From the NCBI GenBank assembly GCA_900764725.1, contig CAAFPB010000057.1, forward strand, positions 1 to 8,851: a stretch of DNA of 8,851 nt. Direction: 5' to 3'. The position numbers and the translations under genes are program-made. Each line of letters begins with the position of its first letter. Position 1 is the first letter of the stretch. The stretch is from an uncultured Catenibacterium sp. GTDB taxonomy: Bacteria > Bacillota_I > Bacilli_A > Erysipelotrichales > Coprobacillaceae. Shown here one piece after another: positions 1 through 6,917 of the stretch. The notes beneath the pieces are model-generated. The model saw only the letters and a program-made list of their open reading frames with translations, made no database searches and was not told the origin of the DNA.

Positions 1-90
1 GGTTTACCCAAGTCCGGCTGAAGGGATCGGTCTTGAAAACCGACAGAGGATTAACGTCCTGCGGGGGTTCGAATCCCTCAACCTGCGCCA
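1..90 (+). tRNA. tRNA-Ser (anticodon UGA), 5' end cut by window edge
   Basis: This is a class II serine tRNA reading UCA-type codons. The anticodon stem is tcggt (27-31) paired with accga (39-43), around the loop cttgaaa with anticodon TGA at 34-36. A long variable arm follows (AGGA pairing with TCCT around 47-60), as is normal for tRNA-Ser. The T arm ggggg/ttcgaat/ccctc lies at about 63-79. The 3' acceptor strand aacctgc, discriminator g and an encoded CCA end at 90. The first four window bases, ggtt, pair with the inner part of that strand, so three 5' acceptor bases lie outside the window. Nothing looks degenerate. Confidence 0.96.
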
Positions 91-99
91 TTGAATGTT

Positions 100-129
100 A
101 CTCAGGAGAAATCCTGAGTTTTTTATTTT
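100..129 (+). terminator. Rho-independent terminator of the tRNA unit
   Basis: An 8-bp perfect stem, actcagga (100-107) with tcctgagt (112-119), closes a GAAA tetraloop and is followed at once by a T-rich tract (120-129). It lies 9 nt after the tRNA CCA and separates the tRNA unit from the next promoter. Confidence 0.9.
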
Positions 130-144
130 CATAATTTGTAAGAG

Positions 145-174
145 GTTACAGAATTATTCCTCTTCTGTTATAAT
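145..174 (+). promoter_or_regulatory. Probable sigma-A promoter of the MFS-nitroreductase operon, with operator-like inverted repeats
   Basis: A perfect -10 TATAAT (169-174) follows a 4/6 -35 match, gttaca (145-150), with an 18-nt spacer. Two overlapping inverted repeats sit on it: ACAGAA (148-153) with TTCTGT (163-168), 9 nt apart, and AAGAGG (140-145) with CCTCTT (159-164). Both lie over the spacer, where a repressor would block RNA polymerase. The promoter elements are seen directly; the regulatory role is inferred. Confidence 0.65.
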
Positions 175-204
175 ATTACTATCACATGTAAGGGAGATTA
201 TATA

Positions 205-1389
205 ATGGAACAATCAAAAAGTATTAATATTAAATACTCAATGTTGCAGGGGATTTATTTTGTAGGCTTCTGTACAGTTATGGGTTATGCTGCTGTGTAT
301 TTAGGGTCAATTGGCATGAGCTCATCTTTAATAGGTATTGTACTAGCGATAGCTAATATTCTTACAAGTATCGCACAACCAGTACTCGGAGGATTTGTAG
401 ATAAGTCCAATGTATCTATGAAGAAAGTACTCATGATTATGTTTGGTATGTGTAGTATTCTATCAGTACTACTTATGCTTGCAAGTAAGGTTACATTCTT
501 AGCAGCTGCATTATTTATTGCAGTTTCTACAATACTCTATACAACAATGCCTTTAGTTAATTCACTTGCTTTCGCATTCCAGAAGCAGGGGATTGATGTT
601 AAGTTTGGTGTCGCACGTGGTATTGGATCAGTCGCTTATGCACTTGCATCACTTGTATTAGGTAATATTGTAAAGGCAGTGAGTCCTACTTTAATGCCAC
701 TTGCTTATATTGTCATTTTCTTAGGTATTTTACCTCTTATTCGTTCATTTAAGATGCCTGAAGCTGAAATAGATGAAGTGATTGAAGAAAAAGTAGTAGA
801 AAAAGAGAACACTGGCGCATTTATTAAGAAACATTTAAAATTCATGATCTTTTTAGCTGGTTTTGTATTGGTTTATTTTGATCATACTATTATTAATAAT
901 TTCTTTATTTCTGTTATCGAAAATGTAGGTGGTAATACTGGAGATATGGGTAATGCGGTATTCTTAGCTGCAATGTTGGAATTACCTACAATGGCTTTAT
1001 TTGAAAAATATAAGAATAAAATTAATATTAAGAATACAATCGTTATTTCAGCTGTTTTCTTTACAATAAAGCATACTCTTACTTATTTTGCGACTAGTAT
1101 GTTTATGATCTATTTAGCACAGGCTACTCAGATGCTGGCTTATGCGTTATTTATTCCTGCATCAGTGTATTATGTAGATAAATTATTTGATGCAAAGGAT
1201 GCTGTTAAGGGACAGGCATTAGTCACTACAAGTATGACTGTCTCAGGTGTACTTGCAAGTTTCTTAGGTGGTATCTTATTAGATAATATGGGTGTTTATG
1301 AAACATTATTCTTAGGATTAGTATTGAGTGTTATTGGAACAATTGTTATGATAGTAACAGTAGAAAACGTTAATAAGAAGGGGGCTTAA
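205..1389 (+). CDS. MFS transporter, LacY-like (oligosaccharide:H+ symporter-type) permease
   Basis: A 394-residue integral membrane protein of normal length for a 12-helix major facilitator. Hydrophobic helices run roughly 12-34, 42-62, 74-94, 97-118, 138-156, 162-180, then after a charged central loop (about 183-210, rich in Glu and Lys) 212-232, 250-266, 277-296, 299-323, 340-359 and 364-385. The loop 2-3 signature is seen as GGFVDKSN..MKK (62-74). FGVARGIGSVAYALA (134-148) resembles LacY FGRARMFG, placing Arg138 where LacY has the substrate-contacting Arg144. A proton-coupled sugar or glycoside import role follows from that resemblance, but the substrate cannot be read from sequence. The start is set by the ribosome binding site aagggaga (190-197), 7 nt before ATG. 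The nitroreductase begins 1 nt after the stop, so the two are cotranscribed. A drug-efflux role is possible but less well supported. Confidence 0.86.
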   Translation: MEQSKSINIKYSMLQGIYFVGFCTVMGYAAVYLGSIGMSSSLIGIVLAIANILTSIAQPVLGGFVDKSNVSMKKVLMIMFGMCSILSVLLMLASKVTFLAAALFIAVSTILYTTMPLVNSLAFAFQKQGIDVKFGVARGIGSVAYALASLVLGNIVKAVSPTLMPLAYIVIFLGILPLIRSFKMPEAEIDEVIEEKVVEKENTGAFIKKHLKFMIFLAGFVLVYFDHTIINNFFISVIENVGGNTGDMGNAVFLAAMLELPTMALFEKYKNKINIKNTIVISAVFFTIKHTLTYFATSMFMIYLAQATQMLAYALFIPASVYYVDKLFDAKDAVKGQALVTTSMTVSGVLASFLGGILLDNMGVYETLFLGLVLSVIGTIVMIVTVENVNKKGA

Positions 1390-1390
1390 T

Positions 1391-1903
1391 ATGTTAGATG
1401 TTTTAAAAACAAGAAGAAGTATTAGAAAATATACAGAAGAAATGCCTAGAGATGAAGACCTTGAAAGAATTGTAGAAGCAGGTTTATATGCTCCTACAGG
1501 AAGAGGAAGACAAGGCGTTAAGTTTGTTGTTGTAAAGAATAAAGAAATGAGAGATCACTTATCTAAATTAAATGCGGATGTTATGGGCTCGGATAATGAT
1601 CCTTTCTATGGTGCACCAGTAGTTATTGTAGTGTTATCAAAGAAAGAATATCCTACATATTTATATGATGGATCTCTTGCGATTGGTAATATGCTCAATG
1701 AAGCACATGGCTTAGGACTTGGCTCTTGCTGGATTCATCGTGCTAAAGAAGTTTTTGAAGGTGAAGAAGGTCAAAGACTTCTTAAAGAATGGGGTATTGA
1801 AGAAGGTTATGAAGGCATTGGAAATGTGATTATAGGATTTGTGGATGGTAAAGCTCCTGAAGCAGCACCTCGCCTTGATCATCGTGTGATTACAATCGAA
1901 TAA
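1391..1903 (+). CDS. Nitroreductase family protein (FMN-dependent NAD(P)H oxidoreductase)
   Basis: A 170-residue, soluble, short-form member of the nitroreductase fold, which binds FMN as a dimer and reduces nitro, quinone or other electrophilic compounds with NAD(P)H. The N-terminal FMN phosphate-binding signature is seen as TRRSIRKY (7-14). The second FMN-contact segment is LYAPTGRGRQGVKFVVV (32-48), in the place of the usual SPSGxNxQPW. The late glycine-rich GLGLGSCWI (107-115) and the FMN-proximal GNVIIGF (144-150) are also present. The ribosome binding site agaaggggg (1376-1384) lies inside the end of the permease gene, 6 nt from ATG, with a 1-nt gap between genes, so coupling is likely. 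Physiological substrate unknown; a detoxifying role beside a permease is only a guess. The gene ends 6 nt before a strong terminator. Confidence 0.9.
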   Translation: MLDVLKTRRSIRKYTEEMPRDEDLERIVEAGLYAPTGRGRQGVKFVVVKNKEMRDHLSKLNADVMGSDNDPFYGAPVVIVVLSKKEYPTYLYDGSLAIGNMLNEAHGLGLGSCWIHRAKEVFEGEEGQRLLKEWGIEEGYEGIGNVIIGFVDGKAPEAAPRLDHRVITIE

Positions 1904-1909
1904 TGAAAA

Positions 1910-1937
1910 AATCCTCCGCAAGGAGGATTATTTTTTT
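1910..1937. terminator. Bidirectional terminator between convergent operons
   Basis: A perfect 8-bp stem, aatcctcc (1910-1917) with ggaggatt (1922-1929), closes a GCAA tetraloop. On the plus strand it is followed by seven T (1931-1937). On the minus strand it is followed by six T (complement of the A run 1906-1911), so it can end both the nitroreductase operon and the opposing small-protein operon. The minus-strand stop codon at 1928-1930 lies in the foot of the stem. Confidence 0.92.
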
Positions 1938-2080
1938 AGAGGAAACAACGAGAGGATACCGGCTACGCCAACACCTAAACAGATTCCTATACCTATATTG
2001 TCAAAACAAATACCAAATACAACACCTAGACTTATTCCGATTGGTAAATAATATGCGAATTTGTCGTTGTCTTTCTTCAT
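1928..2080 (-). CDS. Small glycine-rich membrane protein (50 aa, glycine-zipper-like), unnamed
   Basis: A 50-residue ORF whose protein starts MKKDNDKFAYYLPIGIS and ends SLFPLKK. A charged N-terminus (1-7) is followed by two hydrophobic, glycine-spaced stretches (about 12-26 and 29-47), rich in G-x-G and G-x3-G spacing, and a dilysine end. This is the make-up of a glycine-zipper membrane hairpin. The ribosome binding site GAGGTGATT on the minus strand (2084-2092) gives a clean spacing to ATG. It follows the Cof phosphatase by 49 nt in the same direction, with no terminator between, so it is probably the last gene of the histidine phosphatase operon. Its stop falls inside the shared terminator hairpin. 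Similar short glycine-rich proteins occur in Firmicutes without a known role, and I do not assign one. Confidence 0.72.
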   Translation of the reverse strand: MKKDNDKFAYYLPIGISLGVVFGICFDNIGIGICLGVGVAGILSLFPLKK

Positions 2081-2129
2081 GACAATCACCTCAAAAAGAG
2101 TATATCATATCGATGTAAAGAAAAGATGT

Positions 2130-2933
2130 TTATTGTGGGAATAATGCTTTAAGAATATCTTCTAAACCATTTTTATCAATAGGTTTACAGATAATATCAG
2201 CTTGAGCTTTTAATTCATCTACTGCATTACCCATAGCGACACCGACCTGACATAACTGAATCATTTCTATATCATTGAGTCCATCACCAAATGCATAGGT
2301 ATCTTTAATATCTAAACCATAATGTTCAATAACTTTTTTAATACCAATGGCTTTACTCATGGTTGGTGAAAAGAATTCAAATGAATTTTCACTACCATGC
2401 TGATCAAAACTGATAGTAGTACCAAACTTACCATCTAAATAATCACTCACCTTTTGTTTATCTTTATTAGTGACATTGGCTTCTATCTTTATAGCGCGTT
2501 TTAAGACATCATCACGATCAAAATCCATAGAGAACATATCTTCCATTCCAAACTTCTTAAAGAACGCATACAGTTCTTTATAATGCTTATCTATATAAAT
2601 ATGATGAGCTGTCTCTATCATATAATCGCAATTTAATTCTTCTAACATATCAACTGTCTTTATTGCAAGGTCTGTATCCATTCTTTCTTCAAAAATAGAT
2701 TCATCATCTATTTCTATATAACCACCATTATATAAAACATAACCATCAAATCCTAAATCAAGAAACTGCTGGTTAATCATGGCTTTAGGACGACCACTGC
2801 ATATAAATAACTTATGTCCATCATTCTGTATTCTTTTAAGTTCTCTTTTTACACCCTCAGGCACATCTGGTACACCATATGCGTTATCTACAAGCGTGCC
2901 ATCTATATCAAAAAATAATACTTTTTCTTTCAT
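2130..2933 (-). CDS. Cof-type HAD-IIB family phosphatase
   Basis: A 267-residue, soluble, Mg-dependent phosphohydrolase of the haloacid dehalogenase superfamily, full length for the Cof/YidA group. These enzymes usually hydrolyse sugar phosphates, phosphorylated cofactor intermediates or FMN. All four motifs are visible: FFDIDGT with nucleophile Asp9 and general acid Asp11; motif II Ser46 in ICSGR; motif III Lys194 in TMSKAIGI; and motif IV GDGLND (216-221), whose Asp217 and Asp221 hold Mg. The C2B cap lies between about 80 and 190. ATG is 5 nt after the histidine phosphatase stop. The only ribosome binding site, GGAGG (2947-2951), is 13 nt away inside the upstream gene, a rather long spacing that suggests dependence on upstream translation. 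The substrate cannot be read from sequence. Confidence 0.93.
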   Translation of the reverse strand: MKEKVLFFDIDGTLVDNAYGVPDVPEGVKRELKRIQNDGHKLFICSGRPKAMINQQFLDLGFDGYVLYNGGYIEIDDESIFEERMDTDLAIKTVDMLEELNCDYMIETAHHIYIDKHYKELYAFFKKFGMEDMFSMDFDRDDVLKRAIKIEANVTNKDKQKVSDYLDGKFGTTISFDQHGSENSFEFFSPTMSKAIGIKKVIEHYGLDIKDTYAFGDGLNDIEMIQLCQVGVAMGNAVDELKAQADIICKPIDKNGLEDILKALFPQ

Positions 2934-2938
2934 ATATA

Positions 2939-3517
2939 CTACTTTACCTCCGGTCTTAATATTTCTACAAATTTAAACTCATTATTCTCGTAAGTATAAT
3001 GTAAAATACAACAATTAGTAAATCCTCCAGAACTAAAAATAATCTCAGGATCATTAAAAGCACTAAAGAAACACATAGAAGCACCTGCGTGACTCACTGC
3101 AAGAACAACTTCATGATCTTCTTTATTCATTATTTCTGTTAAAGTATTAACTAATCTGTTTCTTACTTCTTCAGTTGTTTCTCCTCCATAATGAGGAAAT
3201 AAATCATCATAATCAAAATCATCAAAATGAGGATTTAAATCTTCACTTTCTCCTTCAAATAAACCAAAACCTCTTTCCTTAAGTCCTTTTAGTCTTGTAT
3301 AAGGTACTTTACCATCTGTTACTATTTCTAATGTATCAGACGCTCTTTCAGCTGTACTAGAATAATAATGATCAAAAGGAATACCTTTAAGTAATTCTCT
3401 TGCAGCCACTGCCTGCTTCTTACCTAATTCTGTTAGAGGAGAATCACATGAACCCTGTATTCTTCTTCGTACATTAAAGAGAGTTTGTCCATGGCGAAGC
3501 ATGTATAAATGTTTCAT
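2939..3517 (-). CDS. Histidine phosphatase family protein (phosphoglycerate mutase-like)
   Basis: A 192-residue branch 1 histidine phosphatase, the phosphoglycerate mutase/cobC/PhoE-like fold, which removes phosphate through a phosphohistidine. With ATG at 3517, the signature LRHGQT (7-12) gives catalytic His9 flanked by Arg8. Arg58 lies in SSTAERASDT, the acid Glu81 in LKERGFGLFEGE, and the second catalytic His143 in AVSHAGAS. An in-frame ATG at 3538 would add seven residues (MKGVIFI). I prefer 3517 because the ribosome binding site AAAGGGG (minus strand, 3529-3535) lies between the two starts, within the would-be coding part, while nothing precedes 3538. The length fits a general phosphatase better than a glycolytic mutase (about 230-250 aa). 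It is first in its operon and 5 nt from the Cof phosphatase. Confidence 0.92.
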   Translation of the reverse strand: MKHLYMLRHGQTLFNVRRRIQGSCDSPLTELGKKQAVAARELLKGIPFDHYYSSTAERASDTLEIVTDGKVPYTRLKGLKERGFGLFEGESEDLNPHFDDFDYDDLFPHYGGETTEEVRNRLVNTLTEIMNKEDHEVVLAVSHAGASMCFFSAFNDPEIIFSSGGFTNCCILHYTYENNEFKFVEILRPEVK

Positions 3518-3552
3518 AATAAATATAACCCCTTTCATTGGAAGATAAGTTA

Positions 3553-3581
3553 ATTATATCTATCATTTAAGAAAAATTTAA
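3553..3581 (-). promoter_or_regulatory. Probable sigma-A promoter of the histidine phosphatase operon
   Basis: On the minus strand a perfect -10 TATAAT (3553-3558) is preceded, 17 nt upstream, by the weak -35 TTAAAT (3576-3581, 3/6). It sits about 36 nt before the preferred ATG, leaving a short leader that contains the ribosome binding site. A matching promoter for the divergent ATPase could not be fixed with confidence. Confidence 0.55.
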
Positions 3582-3647
3582 GATGAAAGTACACAAATAA
3601 TACACTTTTCTTTGTTAAGATAGTGCAATAGATGAGGAGTGGTGGAT

Positions 3648-5990
3648 ATGAATGAATTAAAAGGCCTTTCGCTACAAGAGGTAGAAGAAAGAATACAACA
3701 AGGACAGGTAAACTATACAGGTCAGTCTATTTCTAAAACCAAAAAGGAAATTGTAAGACAGCATACTCTTACATATTTTAACTTTTTAAATATATTTTTA
3801 GCTGTTCTGATTATTATATCTGGACAGTTTCAGAACTTAACATTTATTGGTGTTATGGTTGCTAATACGATTTTAGGTATTATTCAGGAATTCAAGGTTA
3901 AGAAAACAATTGATAAACTAAGTGTTGTCACAGTAGAGAAGGTAAAAACATTACGTGATGGTACTTTAGTTGATGTTCCTGTAGAAGAGTTAGTTATGGA
4001 TGATATTATCTTCTTAACAGCCGGTAATCAGATTGGAACTGACTGTAAAGTTGTAGAAAATCATGCATTAGAAATCAATGAATCTCTTTTAACTGGTGAA
4101 TCTGTACCAGTACATAAAAAAGAAGATGATGAAATTTATGCAGGTACTTTTGTGGTAGCTGGAAGTGGCTATGCGAAGGTAATCCGTGTAGGAAATGCGA
4201 ACTATTCTACAAAACTAGTAAACCAAGCTAAACATAAGAATCTTGCATCTAGTGAGATGAGAGATTCTATTGAGAAGATTATCAAGGTCATGAGTGTTAT
4301 TATAGTTCCTGTTGGTTTATTGCTCTTTAGAGCGCAATATAAGGCCATGCCTAATGATTTTAATACAGCACTCGTTAAGACTGTAGGTGGGGTTATTGGA
4401 ATGATCCCTGAAGGACTTGTCTTATTAACTTCTTTATCATTTGTATTAGGTGTGGGACGTCTTGCGAAGAAGAAAGCACTTGTTCAGCAGATGGAATCTA
4501 TTGAAGCATTAAGCAGAGTAGATGTTTTATGTTTAGATAAAACAGGTACTATCACAACAGGTGAACTTAAAGTTAAACATATTGTACCAATTAGTGAAAA
4601 CTATACTCGTGAAATGATTAATGATATTATGGGTTCATTTGTATTCTTAGTAGATGATATTAATCCTACCCAAAAAGCTTTAATGAATTACTTTACTAAA
4701 AATGATAAATATCATAAGAAAGATGAAGTACCATTCTCTTCAGAACGTAAATATCGTGCTATTACCTTTGATGATAATCGTTCTTTTGTCTTAGGTGCAC
4801 CGGAGTTCTTAACAGATAATAAAGAAATATTAGATCAGGTCAGTGGTTATTCTGAATTTGGTTTACGTGTATTATTGCTTGGTGAAGCAGATTATATTGA
4901 AGAAGGTCAATATCATTCTCTAACACCTGTTTGTTTAATTACTATTAGCGATATTATTAAAGAAGATGCTCATGATACATTTGATTATTTCAAGTCTCAG
5001 GGCGTTTCTATCAAGGTCCTTTCAGGTGATAACCCTCTTACAGTTTCTCGTGTATGTACTCTTGCAGGACTTGATAACGCAAATAATTATATGGATGCAT
5101 CTACTCTTCCAGATACTGTAGAAGAAATGAAGCAGGTAGTAGGAGATACTTGTGTCTTTGGACGTGTTAAACCAGAACAGAAACAATTGATTATTAAAGC
5201 CTTTCAGGAGAATGGTCATGTTGTTGGTATGGTAGGTGATGGTGTTAATGATGTACTTGCGATTAAGGATGCAGATTGTGGTATTGCGATGGCGAATGGG
5301 GCTGATGCAGCTAAACAGGCCGCTCATATTGTCTTATTAGATTCTAACTTTAGTTCAATGAAGGAAATCGTTAATGAAGGACGTGTCATTATCGCAAACA
5401 TTGAAAAGGTCAGCTCTTTATATCTTACTAAGACGATCTACTCTACAATATTAAGCTTGATCTTTGGCTTCTTCTGTATGACATATCCATTTACTCCATT
5501 CCAGTTATCTTTAATAAGTGGTATGGCGATTGGTTTACCATCATTTATTATCACTCTAGAACATGATACTACAATGAATTCTAAAGGATTCCTCACTCAT
5601 GTTATTCATACAGCACTCCCATGTGCACTGAGTGTTGTCGTACTTGTATTATTTAATTTCTTACTTAGATGGATTTTCTTCCTAGATGCAAAGTATTTTT
5701 CTACATATTGTTTCTTAGTGACTATATTTGTCAGCTTTATTGTATTGTTTAAGGTATCTAAACCGCTTAATTTCTTAAGAAAATTTAATATTGGTTTAAA
5801 TATCCTTCTTACTATTGGATGTCTCTATGCAATTCCAACATATTTTTATATGTATCCTATCACTGACTTCCGTGTTATTATAGTAGTGGCTTTTGAATGT
5901 GTAGTGGCTTACTATCTTGTAACACTGATCACAAAAGCATTAGATAACATTACAGAATATATACATTGGAAGAGGGAGAAGCATGGATAA
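3648..5990 (+). CDS. P-type cation-transporting ATPase, CtpE/Exp7-like (probable Ca2+ transporter)
   Basis: A 780-residue membrane pump driven by ATP through an aspartyl-phosphate intermediate. Visible parts in order: helices M1-M2 (about 44-80); actuator domain with TGES (149-152); M3 (211-227); M4 with the ion-site motif GMIPEGL (251-257); phosphorylation loop DKTGT with Asp297; a compact nucleotide domain with FSSERKYR (363-370); the hinge GDGVND (530-535); and six C-terminal helices from about 590 to 763. The PEGL form of M4 followed by a run into VDVLCLDKTGT, with only about 230 residues between DKTGT and GDGVND, resembles mycobacterial CtpE (a calcium transporter) and pneumococcal Exp7, rather than heavy-metal or Kdp pumps. 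The calcium assignment is from family. The start ATG at 3648 is chosen because GAGGAG (3634-3639) lies 8 nt upstream; in-frame GTGs at 3639 and 3642 overlap that site. The 3' end overlaps the next gene by 8 nt. Confidence 0.9.
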   Translation: MNELKGLSLQEVEERIQQGQVNYTGQSISKTKKEIVRQHTLTYFNFLNIFLAVLIIISGQFQNLTFIGVMVANTILGIIQEFKVKKTIDKLSVVTVEKVKTLRDGTLVDVPVEELVMDDIIFLTAGNQIGTDCKVVENHALEINESLLTGESVPVHKKEDDEIYAGTFVVAGSGYAKVIRVGNANYSTKLVNQAKHKNLASSEMRDSIEKIIKVMSVIIVPVGLLLFRAQYKAMPNDFNTALVKTVGGVIGMIPEGLVLLTSLSFVLGVGRLAKKKALVQQMESIEALSRVDVLCLDKTGTITTGELKVKHIVPISENYTREMINDIMGSFVFLVDDINPTQKALMNYFTKNDKYHKKDEVPFSSERKYRAITFDDNRSFVLGAPEFLTDNKEILDQVSGYSEFGLRVLLLGEADYIEEGQYHSLTPVCLITISDIIKEDAHDTFDYFKSQGVSIKVLSGDNPLTVSRVCTLAGLDNANNYMDASTLPDTVEEMKQVVGDTCVFGRVKPEQKQLIIKAFQENGHVVGMVGDGVNDVLAIKDADCGIAMANGADAAKQAAHIVLLDSNFSSMKEIVNEGRVIIANIEKVSSLYLTKTIYSTILSLIFGFFCMTYPFTPFQLSLISGMAIGLPSFIITLEHDTTMNSKGFLTHVIHTALPCALSVVVLVLFNFLLRWIFFLDAKYFSTYCFLVTIFVSFIVLFKVSKPLNFLRKFNIGLNILLTIGCLYAIPTYFYMYPITDFRVIIVVAFECVVAYYLVTLITKALDNITEYIHWKREKHG

Positions 5991-6759
5991 AAAATATTTT
6001 TTCTTTGATATTGATGGCACTTTGACTGATATTAAAACAGGTATTCCTGTACCAAGTGCCCTAGAAACAATCAAGAAATTACAGGACAAAGGACATTTTG
6101 TCGCTATTGCGACAGGACGTGCTTATTATAAGACGAAAGATACAGCTAAAATGCTAGGTATTCATAATCTAGTATCTAATGGTGGAGCGGCACTTATTTA
6201 TAATGATGAACTTGTTACGAATAGTCCATTAGATAGAGAAAAGGCTTTAGCACTTATTCATGAAGCAGATGAAAAAGGCTTTGGTATATTAGTTGCAGTT
6301 AATGACAGTATTGATGTAGTGATGAAGGATGAACGTTTTATTGAACAAGTAGGAGAAAGACAAGAACCAACTCGTTATATTCTTGATAAATCATTAAACT
6401 ATGATGATTTAAAGGATATTTATAAGATTTATATTGCGATTCCTGAAGATAAGGAACAAGAACTTACATTAAGAGATACAGTAGGTCATATCCGCTTTGT
6501 ACCACCTTATTTAACATACCAGCACGATGCGAAAGAAAAAGGCATTATCAAAATGATGGAATACTTAAAGGCTGATATTAAGGATGTTGTTGTCTTTGGA
6601 GATGGTGAGAATGATCTTGTCATGTTTAAAAAGGAATGGACATCTATTGCGATGGGCAATGGTGTAGAAGACCTTAAAAAGAAAGCAGATTTCGTCACTA
6701 AAGATTCTACAGATGATGGTATAGAATATGCATGCCGTCATTTTGGATGGATTGATTAG
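5983..6759 (+). CDS. Cof-type HAD-IIB family phosphatase, coupled to the cation ATPase
   Basis: A 258-residue, soluble HAD phosphatase, second of this family in the window but clearly divergent from the one at 2130-2933. Motif I is FFDIDGT (Asp9, Asp11), motif II IATGR (Thr44), motif III Lys184 in HDAKEKGI, and motif IV GDGEND (206-211) with Asp207 and Asp211. The cap domain lies between about 75 and 180. The ATG overlaps the last 8 nt of the ATPase gene, with ribosome binding site gagggag (5972-5978) 4 nt upstream, so the two are translated together. The substrate is unknown; members of the family act on sugar phosphates and phosphorylated cofactors. The fixed pairing with an ion pump suggests a linked role, but the sequence does not show what that role is. 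A terminator begins directly after the stop. Confidence 0.93.
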   Translation: MDKKYFFFDIDGTLTDIKTGIPVPSALETIKKLQDKGHFVAIATGRAYYKTKDTAKMLGIHNLVSNGGAALIYNDELVTNSPLDREKALALIHEADEKGFGILVAVNDSIDVVMKDERFIEQVGERQEPTRYILDKSLNYDDLKDIYKIYIAIPEDKEQELTLRDTVGHIRFVPPYLTYQHDAKEKGIIKMMEYLKADIKDVVVFGDGENDLVMFKKEWTSIAMGNGVEDLKKKADFVTKDSTDDGIEYACRHFGWID

Positions 6760-6784
6760 AAGAAGGAGTAATCCTTCTTTTTTT
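6760..6784 (+). terminator. Rho-independent terminator of the ATPase-HAD operon
   Basis: An 8-bp perfect stem, aagaagga (6760-6767) with tccttctt (6772-6779), closes a GTAA tetraloop and runs into a T tract (6780-6784). It begins at the base after the phosphatase stop codon. Confidence 0.88.
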
Positions 6785-6851
6785 ATATATAAGACAAATA
6801 GTAGTACAGATAATTATAAAACAACTAAATAAAGTTCTAATATTCATAAGA

Positions 6852-6865
6852 ATACTTGTATACAA
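6852..6865. promoter_or_regulatory. Candidate GntR-family operator upstream of citrate synthase
   Basis: TTGTATACAA (6856-6865) is a perfect 10-bp palindrome overlapping the -35 region of the citrate synthase promoter. With its left flank it reads ATACTTGTATACAA, which from memory equals the first 14 of 18 bases of the Bacillus subtilis gluconate operator (ATACTTGTATACAAGTAT) bound by GntR. The palindrome is seen directly. Binding by a GntR/FadR-type regulator is inferred, and no such regulator is encoded in the window. Confidence 0.45.
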
Positions 6866-6887
6866 TCTATTGATAATGTGATAGAAT
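6859..6887 (+). promoter_or_regulatory. Extended -10 promoter of citrate synthase
   Basis: The -35 TATACA (6859-6864, 4/6) and the -10 TAGAAT (6882-6887, 5/6) are exactly 17 nt apart, and the TGn extension (6879-6881) directly precedes the -10. Transcription should begin near 6893, giving a leader of about 25 nt. Confidence 0.65.
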
Positions 6888-6917
6888 AGATTCAACCTTC
6901 AAAAAGGAGTTGGTGAT

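Noticed and set aside
1712..1921. A 69-aa minus-strand ORF over the nitroreductase
   Set aside because: It is a shadow of a well-supported gene, passes through the terminator stem, and has no family motif.
3518..3538. The upstream ATG at 3538 as start of the histidine phosphatase
   Set aside because: No ribosome binding site precedes it, and the best one (3529-3535) would lie inside the added codons; the conserved fold begins right after the second ATG.
3585..3629. Inverted repeat AAAGT (3586-3590)/ACTTT (3604-3608) and a TAAGAT box (3616-3621) upstream of the ATPase
   Set aside because: The arms are only five bases in AT-rich sequence, and no acceptable -35 is found 16-18 nt before the box, so neither an operator nor a promoter is claimed, although an ATPase promoter must lie near here.
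6707..6895. A 62-aa minus-strand ORF with a hydrophobic stretch in the interval before citrate synthase
   Set aside because: It starts with TTG directly abutting its only purine-rich stretch, runs through the operon terminator and into the end of the phosphatase gene, and looks like AT-rich intergenic noise.
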